Assembly (NCBI RefSeq): GCF_041261445.1
Contig: NZ_JBGCCU010000010.1
Span: 186,001-250,000, forward strand
Length of the DNA: 64,000 nt
Source: Catenulispora sp. EB89
GTDB lineage: Bacteria; Actinomycetota; Actinomycetes; Streptomycetales; Catenulisporaceae
Reading direction: 5' to 3'
Below, piece by piece: positions 54,861 to 61,754 of the stretch. The notes beneath the pieces were generated by a model. It made no database searches. It had not been told where the DNA came from and saw only the letters and a program-made list of their open reading frames with translations. Position 1 is the first letter of the stretch, and every line of letters starts with the position of its first letter. The position numbers and the translations under genes were made by a program.

Positions 54861-57263
54861 TCAGCTGAGGGTCCATTGCTGGTTGCTGCCGCCGTTGCAG
54901 GTCCAGAGTTCGACCAGGGCTCCGTCGGTGGTGGAGGCTCCGGTGACGTCGAGGCAGAGTCCTGATTGGACGCCGGTGACGGTGCCGTTGGGGTTGAGGG
55001 TCCATTGCTGGTTGGTCTGGCCGTTGCAGGACCACAGGATCGCCTTGGTGCCGTTGCTGGTGCCCTTGTTGTTGGCGTCCAGGCACAGGGTGCTGCCGCC
55101 GACCGTGACGGTCAGCTCGTTCGAGGAGTTGTGCGTCCAGGTCTGGTTGGCCTGGCCGTTACAGTCATAGATCTGCTGCTGGGTACCCAGCGTGGTGGTC
55201 GAGTTCGGGTCGTCCAGGCACTTGCCCGCGCCCACCGCGTGCAGCGCGGTGCCGTTCGGCGGCGGAGTGGTGCCGCCGGAGACGCCGGAGTTGTTGATGA
55301 CCTGCTGCGCCGCGCTCGGCCAGCCGCCGCTCACCTGGGTGTTGCCGGTCAGCACGTTGTTGTGCGGGGAGCCGGTCGCGACGTTCGTGGCGCCGGAGTT
55401 GTACCAGTTGTAGGAGAAGGTACTGTCGTCCGTGTTGTTGTTCGAGTTGGCGTTGGTGAACGCCCACACGCCGGTGTCCTGCACGACGTTGTTGGTCAGC
55501 GTCAGATACCGGGAGCCCTCGTCCAGGTACAGGCCGACGGTGTTCTGGTTGTCGTAGATGTAGTTGTCGTCGATCACGCCGCCGGGGTTGGCGGACAGGT
55601 TGTAGATGCTGCCGCCGTCGTGGAAGACCTTCTTGGTGCCGTGCACCTTGTTGTAGCTGACGACGGTGTTCTTGAGCGTGGTCGGCGTGGTGTAGATCGG
55701 CTGGTAGTTGTACGTGCCGCGGTTGACGTAGTCCTGGCTGCCGCCCGGGTCGTTCATGCCCCAGCCCCAGCCGACGTCGATGCCGTCGTAGGCCAGGTTC
55801 GACACCTCGTTGTGCTCGATGTCGGCGTGCGTGACGTACGTGGACAGGATGCCGGGCATGTCCTTGTAGTCCTCGGCGACGCCGGTCACCAGGTTGTTGG
55901 TGATGGTGACGTTCTGGTCGGTCATCGCGGTGTTGGACGGGTGGTGCGCGTCCGGCTGCACGCCGCCGACCACGATCCCGGCGCCGGAGTCGTCGGTGAA
56001 CGTGTTGTGGTCGACCGTGACACCCGAGGCCCCGAGCCCCACGCCGGAGGCGGTGGAGGCCGAGTCGTTGCCGATGCCGAGCCCGACCTGGCCGAGGTGG
56101 GCGAACGTGTCCCCGCTGAAGGAGATGTTCGACGCGGCCGAGACCTGGACCGCACCAGGCACCTGGCCCAGGCCGTTGCGGGTGGCCTCGAACAGCTGGC
56201 AGCCGGACTGGCAGGAGGACAGGAAGTCCGACGGCTGGTTGTACTGCTTCGTGAGGAACGTGCCCGTCTGCTGGTCCGCGTAGCCGACCGAGCTGCCCGG
56301 CCCGAGCCACGTGGTGTGCTCGAACGCCAGGCCCTGGAACGAGATGTCGGAGACCGGGGCGCTGTAGCCGCCGCTCATCTGGATCAGCGAGGTCAGGCGG
56401 GGGAGCTCGACGTCGTGGCTGCTCGGCGACTGGCCGGAGGCGGCCTTGTAGTACAGCTGGCCGGCCTGCGGGTCCAGGAACCACTGCCCGGCGTTCTTCA
56501 GGAACGAGTACGAGTTCTCCAGGTACATCTGGCCGCCGGCGAAGGGCTTGGCCAGTGTGTCGTAGCCCCAGTTGTTGTTGTTCCAGGACGGCTGCTGCAT
56601 CGCGATCGTGGTGCCGCTGATGCTCGACACCGGCGCGAAGTGGTCGGTGAACGAGTTCTGGCTCTCCAGCTCGATCCGGTTCTGCTCCGGCAGCGTGGCC
56701 AGGTAGTCCAGGGCCGAGTTCGCGATGGTCATGCCGCTGGTGGTGATCTGCACGTCGCTGCGCGAGATCGGGATCGCGGCCCGGGGCGCGAGCGCGCCGT
56801 CCACGTAGAGCTGCCGGGAGTCGGACCCGGTGGCCACCGGCGCCGACCAGATGTTGTTCGCCGAGTCGTGCAGCGTCCAGCCGGACACCTGCTGGCCGCC
56901 GGACAGCACCGGCGACGTGCCGGAGGCGGCCTGCCAGATGACGTTGTGCCCGTTGGTGCCGGAGTCGGAGGCGTTGAAGACCAGCGGCGCGGACAGCCGG
57001 TAGGTGCCGCCGGCGAGCTGCACGACGATGTCGCCGCTCATGTTTGAGTTCATCGACCGTACCGAGGACTGCGCCTGGGTGATCGAACACGGCGCGGCGG
57101 CCGAGCAGGCGGTACCGCTGCCGGTGGGGGAGACGTACAGGGTGGCGGCGGTCGCGGCGTGGGACACGGCCGGTATGCCGAAGGCGGCCGTGGCGAGCGT
57201 GACGGCGGCCGCCAGGATCGCAGGGCGGGAGGAGCCGCCGCGTCGGCGGATGGTGGGGATCAT
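54861..57263 (-). CDS. Secreted right-handed beta-helix protein with ricin (CBM13) domain
   Basis: 800 residues from ATG 57263 with GAGGAAGGA upstream. Signal to about residue 36, then ATLYVSPTGSGTACSAAAPC and a long parallel beta-helix (about 40-665) with repeated turns such as VTVDHNTFTDDSGAGIVVGG and LTNNVVQDTGVWAFTN. Folds of this type occur in pectate lyases and in GH120/GH141 glycosidases; the N-terminal pattern looks more like the glycosidases, but I cannot fix the family or catalytic residues. The ricin trefoil (about 675-800) has three QxW repeats. It is divergent from a FadR-type regulator. Confidence 0.75.
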   Translation of the reverse strand: MIPTIRRRGGSSRPAILAAAVTLATAAFGIPAVSHAATAATLYVSPTGSGTACSAAAPCSITQAQSSVRSMNSNMSGDIVVQLAGGTYRLSAPLVFNASDSGTNGHNVIWQAASGTSPVLSGGQQVSGWTLHDSANNIWSAPVATGSDSRQLYVDGALAPRAAIPISRSDVQITTSGMTIANSALDYLATLPEQNRIELESQNSFTDHFAPVSSISGTTIAMQQPSWNNNNWGYDTLAKPFAGGQMYLENSYSFLKNAGQWFLDPQAGQLYYKAASGQSPSSHDVELPRLTSLIQMSGGYSAPVSDISFQGLAFEHTTWLGPGSSVGYADQQTGTFLTKQYNQPSDFLSSCQSGCQLFEATRNGLGQVPGAVQVSAASNISFSGDTFAHLGQVGLGIGNDSASTASGVGLGASGVTVDHNTFTDDSGAGIVVGGVQPDAHHPSNTAMTDQNVTITNNLVTGVAEDYKDMPGILSTYVTHADIEHNEVSNLAYDGIDVGWGWGMNDPGGSQDYVNRGTYNYQPIYTTPTTLKNTVVSYNKVHGTKKVFHDGGSIYNLSANPGGVIDDNYIYDNQNTVGLYLDEGSRYLTLTNNVVQDTGVWAFTNANSNNNTDDSTFSYNWYNSGATNVATGSPHNNVLTGNTQVSGGWPSAAQQVINNSGVSGGTTPPPNGTALHAVGAGKCLDDPNSTTTLGTQQQIYDCNGQANQTWTHNSSNELTVTVGGSTLCLDANNKGTSNGTKAILWSCNGQTNQQWTLNPNGTVTGVQSGLCLDVTGASTTDGALVELWTCNGGSNQQWTLS

Positions 57264-57301
57264 GGTCCTTCCTCGCTGTGAGAACGTGAAGAAATGTGTC
57301 T

Positions 57302-57324
57302 GACTTTGATCCCTCATCAGAGTC
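57302..57324. promoter_or_regulatory. Inverted repeat GACTTTGAT-N5-ATCAGAGTC
   Basis: Nine-base arms with one mismatch, 39 bp upstream of the beta-helix start, in the divergent gap with the FadR-type gene. A candidate operator for that regulator or another. Confidence 0.45.
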
Positions 57325-57424
57325 CCAGGAGCCTGCCCCGTCAAGAGAATGAGCATGCTTATCGTCAAGATTCTTTAACGCTGCCGTCTTCACCTGGTGG
57401 TGAGTGACCGGCGGATTTTATGAG

Positions 57425-57462
57425 TCATACACATCGCCTGGACGTTTCGATCGAGGTGTATG
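57425..57462. promoter_or_regulatory. Inverted repeat across the FadR-type gene start
   Basis: CATACACATCG (57425-57435) mirrors CGAGGTGTATG (57452-57462) with one mismatch, overlapping the ribosome site and first codon. It is well placed for autorepression. Confidence 0.5.
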
Positions 57463-58227
57463 TTCTCCGGCATGGTGAGCCTGACTTCGCGCGACGCGGA
57501 CGGCGGTCCGGGCAGTGGTTCCTACCGGCCGGGCTACGAGCTCGCGGCCGAGCGGATCCTGGAGCTCATCGCCGAGTCCGGGCTGCGGCCGGGGGACCGG
57601 ATGCCGACCGAGAACGAGCTGGCGGCGCAGCTGGGCACCAGCCGGACCGTGGTCCGGGAGGCGGTCAAGATCCTCTCCGCGCTCGGCCGGGTCAGCGCGC
57701 AGAAGGGCCGCGGCCTCTACGTCGCCGACGACGAGGGGATGCTGGGCTCGGCCGGCTGGGGCGGCTTCTTCCTGCCGACCGATCTGGACCACGTCTACAT
57801 GCTCTTCGAGTTCCGCCGGATCCAGGAGACCGAGGCCGCCCGGCTGGCCGCGACCCGGGCCATCCCGGCCGATCTGCACGCCATCGAGACCGCGGCCGAC
57901 CTGTGCCGCGAGGGCCACGTGAGCGGCCGGACGGAGCTGTTCGACCGCGGCGACGACGACTTCCATCTCGGCATCGCCGCCGCGTCGCACAACGCGTTCC
58001 TGGTCGCCTCGGTCCGCGAGGCCCGCCGGCTGCAGCGCCAGTCCAGCATCATCGGGCTGCACGGCACGCTCGGCGGCCACGCGCCGGAGGCGGTCGCCGA
58101 GCACACCGCGATCTTCCACGCGATCCGGGACGGCGACCCCGACGCCGCGGCGCGGGCGGCCGCCGTCCACATCGACAACACGCTGGAGGACTACCGCCGC
58201 GAGATCCAGCGTCGCCTGTTCGGCTGA
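57460..58227 (+). CDS. FadR-type GntR-family transcriptional regulator
   Basis: 255 residues (ATG 57460; ATG 57472 or GTG 57475 are alternatives with better spacing from GAGGTG). The GntR winged helix is at about 25-90 (PGDRMPTENELAAQLGTSRTVVREAVKIL), and the FCD sensor domain at about 110-245 has the metal-ligand pattern DDDFHLGIAAASHN, H.AIFHAI and AAVHIDNT. FadR-type regulators sense organic acids or sugar acids. It lies between the beta-helix and GH54 genes and is the only non-LacI sugar-type regulator in this part. Confidence 0.88.
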   Translation: MFSGMVSLTSRDADGGPGSGSYRPGYELAAERILELIAESGLRPGDRMPTENELAAQLGTSRTVVREAVKILSALGRVSAQKGRGLYVADDEGMLGSAGWGGFFLPTDLDHVYMLFEFRRIQETEAARLAATRAIPADLHAIETAADLCREGHVSGRTELFDRGDDDFHLGIAAASHNAFLVASVREARRLQRQSSIIGLHGTLGGHAPEAVAEHTAIFHAIRDGDPDAAARAAAVHIDNTLEDYRREIQRRLFG

Positions 58228-58270
58228 GCTCGCGGCGGCAGGGTCCTCCGGGTGCTCCGGGGTGTCCGGA

Positions 58271-58465
58271 CTAGCCGAGGGTCCATTGCTGGTTGCTCTG
58301 GCCGTTGCAGGTCCACAGCTGGACCAGGGCTCCGTCGGCGGTGGAGGCACCGCTGACATCGAGGCAGAGTCCTGACTGCGCTCCGGTGATGGTGCCGTTG
58401 GAGTTCAGGTTCCACTGCTGATTGTTCTGGCCGTTGCAGGGCCAGATGATCACCTTGGTGCCGTT
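58271..58465 (-). repeat. Ricin cassette copy, inverted relative to 61405-61599
   Basis: The last about 190 bp of this GH54 gene and of the GH10 gene differ at only a few positions by eye, in opposite orientation. Related but more diverged cassettes end the genes at 23711, 47877, 53316 and 54861. Confidence 0.75.
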
Positions 58466-59773
58466 GGTCGTGCCCTTGTTGTTGGCGTCCAGGCAGTCAG
58501 TGGTCCCCGCGTCGGTGACGGTGATCGCACCGGTCGAGGTGTGCGTGAAGCTCTGGTTGCTCTGGCCGTTGCAGTCGTAGATCTGCACCTGCGTGCCGCC
58601 GGTGGTGGTGGCGTTCGGCACGTCCAGGCACTTGCCCGCGCCGACCGCGTGCAACGGACTGCCGTTCGGCGGAGGAGTGGTGCCGCCGGTGGAGTAGCCC
58701 GCTGCGACGATGTTGGCCTGGACGGCGTTCTCCGTGGCGTCCGACGGATAGCCGGAGGTCATGACGCCTTCGTAGAAGGTGCCGTCGGAGCCGCGGCTGT
58801 TGTCGCCTCCGGTGCCCAGGATGATGGCGCCTTGCTTGCGCATCGGGTTGTAGCCGTAGACGTTGGGGCGGGGGCCTGAGTAGAACGTGGACAGGCTGCC
58901 GGACTGCGCGTTACCGCCACGGATCGCCCACTGGTTCGCGCCGCCCTTGATGATGGCGGTGGTGAACCGGTCGCTGATGCTCGGGTCGTTGGCGTTGAAG
59001 CCGGCGTTCTGGCCGGAGTACAGGCCGTTTTCCATGTCGGCCATGATCCAGGGGCCGTTTCCGGAGCCGTAGCCCCAGACCCGGATGTTCCCGAAGTAGA
59101 TGGCTTCCATGGTGCCGTTGCCGTCGTCGTTGTTGTTGGTCTCGGCGTTGCCGTAGTCGAAGCAGCAGCCGCCGTTGTAGTGCGTGCCGTCGAAGATCGC
59201 GTACTCGCCCTCGGGGTTGTCGCCGGTGGCGATGCCGTTGGTGGAGTCATCCCGGTAACCGGTACCGGCGGGTATGTACACGCCATAGGCTTCGTGCCCG
59301 CTCAGGGAGACCGGGTCGGCGTTGGCGACGGCCAGGTTGTCCGCGCCGGGCGCGGCCCCGCCGCCGAGCGCCTGGGTCAGGTTGTTGCCCCGCCCGGACT
59401 GGTCGTAGATGACCGTGATCACGCAGGTCGTGTTGGCGCAGAAGGAGTCCTGCGCGGCGGCGTTCGCGAAGCCGCCGGCGCTCAGCACGCCGATGTTCGT
59501 CGTGGCGTTGTCCGAGGAGCGGCGCACCTGGTACAGCGAGCCGTTGTAGGCGCCGTACAGCGCACGCGTGGTGCTGTGCGCGGCCACACAGGGAGTGCCG
59601 CCGGAGGCGTAGATGTCGCAGGGCGCCGTGGTCGCCGCGCGCGCCGGAGTGGCGTTGGCCATCCCGGTCGCCACGACGCCGGCCACGAGCAGGAGCGCTG
59701 CCGCGAGGAATGTTAGCGCTCGCATTCGGTGACGAGCGGGTGGTCTTCCGGATAGCAGTGCACTGTGTGTCAT
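58271..59773 (-). CDS. Secreted GH54 alpha-L-arabinofuranosidase B with ricin (CBM13) domain (second copy)
   Basis: 500 residues from ATG 59773 with AAGGAG upstream. Signal to about residue 48. The AbfB domain includes [37 protein letters not shown] (nucleophile Glu) and [19 protein letters not shown] (acid/base Asp). The ricin domain is at about 377-500. It is collinear with the 53316 copy but clearly diverged in the catalytic part, while the ricin DNA is close to that of GH10. It is divergent from GH10 over a region with two operator classes; one operator-like palindrome lies inside its own signal-peptide codons. Confidence 0.9.
   Translation of the reverse strand: MTHSALLSGRPPARHRMRALTFLAAALLLVAGVVATGMANATPARAATTAPCDIYASGGTPCVAAHSTTRALYGAYNGSLYQVRRSSDNATTNIGVLSAGGFANAAAQDSFCANTTCVITVIYDQSGRGNNLTQALGGGAAPGADNLAVANADPVSLSGHEAYGVYIPAGTGYRDDSTNGIATGDNPEGEYAIFDGTHYNGGCCFDYGNAETNNNDDGNGTMEAIYFGNIRVWGYGSGNGPWIMADMENGLYSGQNAGFNANDPSISDRFTTAIIKGGANQWAIRGGNAQSGSLSTFYSGPRPNVYGYNPMRKQGAIILGTGGDNSRGSDGTFYEGVMTSGYPSDATENAVQANIVAAGYSTGGTTPPPNGSPLHAVGAGKCLDVPNATTTGGTQVQIYDCNGQSNQSFTHTSTGAITVTDAGTTDCLDANNKGTTNGTKVIIWPCNGQNNQQWNLNSNGTITGAQSGLCLDVSGASTADGALVQLWTCNGQSNQQWTLG
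59709..59726. promoter_or_regulatory. Intragenic TTAGCGCT palindrome in GH54 codons
   Basis: AATGTTAGCGCTCGCATT matches 15 of 18 positions of the perfect site at 59852-59869 and lies in codons for Met-Arg-Ala-Leu-Thr-Phe of the signal peptide, 143 bp from it centre to centre. Confidence 0.4.
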
Positions 59774-59851
59774 CTGAGCTCCTTGAACGCGACTCGTTGT
59801 GGTGAGGGGCGCTGCCCTCCGACGCCTTCGGCTGCCGGTCCGAAGCGGCGG

Positions 59852-59869
59852 AATGTTAGCGCTAACATT
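59852..59869. promoter_or_regulatory. AATGTTAGCGCTAACATT operator
   Basis: A perfect 18-bp palindrome 79 bp upstream of GH54 in the 353-bp divergent GH54/GH10 region. It has the central CG and symmetric arms of a LacI-family site, but no matching regulator gene is in the window. Confidence 0.7.
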
Positions 59870-59994
59870 TCGGCCCGCGTTCATCGCCCGTCAGAGCGGA
59901 TGGCGCGGGGATGTCTCGGCGCTAGACGGTGCTGCACGTTGCGTGTTCTGTCAAGGGCTCTCTGATGACCAGTCACGTTGTTTCAGCGCGACTA

Positions 59995-60018
59995 CGAAAC
60001 TTTCGCAGTTGCTTGACA
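59995..60018 (+). promoter_or_regulatory. CGAAACTTTCG operator and TTGACA box of the GH10 xylanase
   Basis: CGAAACTTTCG (59995-60005) is followed by TTGACA (60013-60018); a clear -10 at 17 bp is not seen. The operator is identical to the one at 25137. Confidence 0.55.
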
Positions 60019-60126
60019 CCACCGGCTGTTGCGAGCTTTCGTGTGACTCGCAGCTTCGCCCTCCACGGATGCCGGGCCGATCATCGCGAGCTGCTTCCCC
60101 GTCATGTCCGACCAGCGGAGTTCTTG

Positions 60127-61599
60127 ATGATCCACAAAGCAATCCCGGCACGTCGTGGTCTTGCCCGCGGCCTCGCCGTGGCGGCCGCGGCCGTCCTGGC
60201 GGTCCCCGTCGCGGCGGCCCTCACAGCCCAGCCGGCCGCCGCGGCGTCATCGCTGCGCAGCCTGGCCGAAGCGCAGAACCGGTATTTCGGCACCGCCCTG
60301 ACCGACGGCGACCTGAACGCCGGCGGCGAGACCGCCGTCGCCGGGGCCCAGTTCGACATGGTGACCCCGGGCAACGAGATGAAGTGGGACACCACCGAGC
60401 CGTCGAACGGCTCCTACAACTTCGGGCCCGGCGACCAGATCGTCTCCTGGGCCCAGAGCCACAACGCCCGGGTCCGCGGGCACAACCTGGTGTGGCACAG
60501 CCAGCTGCCCGGGTGGGTCAGCAGCCTGCCCTCGAACCAGGTCCAGGGCGTCATGGAATCGCACATCACCACCGAGGCCACGCACTACAAGGGCCAGGTG
60601 TATTCCTGGGACGTCGTCAACGAGCCCTTCAACGAGGACGGCAGCCTCCGCCAGGACGTCTTCTACAACGCCATGGGGTCGAACTACATCGCCGACGCCA
60701 TCCGCACCGCGCACGCCGCCGATCCCAACGCCAAGCTCTACCTCAACGACTACAACATCGAGGGCGAGGGCGCCAAGAGCGACGGCATGTACAACCTGGC
60801 GAAGTCGCTGCTGGCCCAGGGCGTGCCGCTGAACGGCATCGGCTTCGAGAGCCACTTCATCGTCGGGCAGGTGCCCGCCAGCATGCTGGCGAACATGCAG
60901 CGCTTCGCCGCGCTCGGCCTGGACGTCGCGGTGACCGAGCTCGACGACCGCATCCAGCTCCCGGCCAGCTCGGCGAACCTCCAACAGCAGGCCAACGACT
61001 ACTCGACCGTGGTCAAGGACTGCCTCGCCGTCAGCCGCTGCGTCGGCGTCTCGCAGTGGGGTGTGGACGACGCACACTCCTGGATCCCGGGTACCTTCCC
61101 CGGCTACGGCGCGGCCACCATGTACGACCAGAACGACCAGCCCAAGCCCGCCTACAACGCCACGGCGGCTGCCCTGGGCGGCGGCACCACCCCTCCGCCG
61201 CCGAACGGCTCCGCGCTGCACGCGGTCGGCGCCGGGAAGTGTCTGGACGTGCCGAACGCCACGACCACCGGTGGCACGCAGGTGCAGATCTACGACTGCA
61301 ACGGCCAGAGCAACCAGAGCTTCACGCACAACTCCAGCGGCGAGCTGACCGTCACCGACTCCGGCACGACTGACTGCCTCGATGCGAACAGCAAGGGCAC
61401 GACCAACGGCACCAAGGTCATCATCTGGCCCTGCAACGGCCAGACCAACCAGCAGTGGAACCTGAACTCCAACGGCACCATCACCGGAGCGCAGTCAGGA
61501 CTCTGCCTCGATGTGAGCGGTGCCTCCACCGCCGACGGAGCCCTGGTCCAGCTGTGGACCTGCAACGGCCAGAGCAACCAGCAATGGACCCTCAGCTAG
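60127..61599 (+). CDS. Secreted GH10 endo-beta-1,4-xylanase with ricin (CBM13) domain
   Basis: 490 residues from ATG 60127 (GGAG upstream). Signal to about residue 40. The GH10 barrel (about 42-350): SLRSLAEAQNRYFGTAL, GNEMKWDTTEP, WHSQLPGWV, acid/base Glu in WDVVNEPFNEDG, nucleophile Glu in VAVTELDDRI. A Pro-rich linker and ricin trefoil (about 365-490) with three QxW repeats match the classic Streptomyces xylanase layout. It cuts the xylan backbone outside the cell and is the key enzyme of the arabinoxylan set around it. Confidence 0.95.
   Translation: MIHKAIPARRGLARGLAVAAAAVLAVPVAAALTAQPAAAASSLRSLAEAQNRYFGTALTDGDLNAGGETAVAGAQFDMVTPGNEMKWDTTEPSNGSYNFGPGDQIVSWAQSHNARVRGHNLVWHSQLPGWVSSLPSNQVQGVMESHITTEATHYKGQVYSWDVVNEPFNEDGSLRQDVFYNAMGSNYIADAIRTAHAADPNAKLYLNDYNIEGEGAKSDGMYNLAKSLLAQGVPLNGIGFESHFIVGQVPASMLANMQRFAALGLDVAVTELDDRIQLPASSANLQQQANDYSTVVKDCLAVSRCVGVSQWGVDDAHSWIPGTFPGYGAATMYDQNDQPKPAYNATAAALGGGTTPPPPNGSALHAVGAGKCLDVPNATTTGGTQVQIYDCNGQSNQSFTHNSSGELTVTDSGTTDCLDANSKGTTNGTKVIIWPCNGQTNQQWNLNSNGTITGAQSGLCLDVSGASTADGALVQLWTCNGQSNQQWTLS
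61405..61599 (+). repeat. Ricin cassette copy at the end of GH10
   Basis: Near-identical inverted partner of 58271-58465; encodes the last QxW repeats ([19 protein letters not shown] and onward). Confidence 0.75.
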
Positions 61600-61626
61600 G
61601 GCCTTTCGCCAGGTCGGTGTCCTTGT

Positions 61627-61698
61627 GCAAGATCTGTGTCCCTTCGCAAGATCTGTGTCCCTTCGCAAGATCTGTGTCCCCTCGCAAGATCTGTGCGA
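61627..61698. repeat. About 3.8 tandem copies of a 19-bp unit
   Basis: GCAAGATCTGTGTCCCTTC repeats at 61627, 61646 and 61665 (one change) with a partial fourth copy from 61684, preceded by a degenerate end. It is AT-richer than its surroundings and noncoding, between GH10 and the last gene. Confidence 0.85.
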
Positions 61699-61728
61699 GC
61701 GCGCCCGGCCCTCCGGGGCCGGGCGCGC
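61699..61728 (+). terminator. Strong GC hairpin after the 19-bp repeats
   Basis: GCGCGCCCGGCC pairs perfectly with GGCCGGGCGCGC around a 6-base loop; its last base is the first base of the CGAATCGATTCG operator. It is probably the GH10 terminator. Confidence 0.6.
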
Positions 61729-61739
61729 GAATCGATTCG
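61728..61739. promoter_or_regulatory. CGAATCGATTCG operator upstream of the last gene
   Basis: A perfect palindrome 16 bp before the ATG, identical to the 54826 site and similarly close to its start codon. Confidence 0.65.
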
Positions 61740-61754
61740 ACCAGGGAGTGTCGG

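Noticed and set aside
61627-61698. 19-bp repeats as a CRISPR array
   Set aside because: Units are directly adjacent with no spacers and no cas genes nearby.
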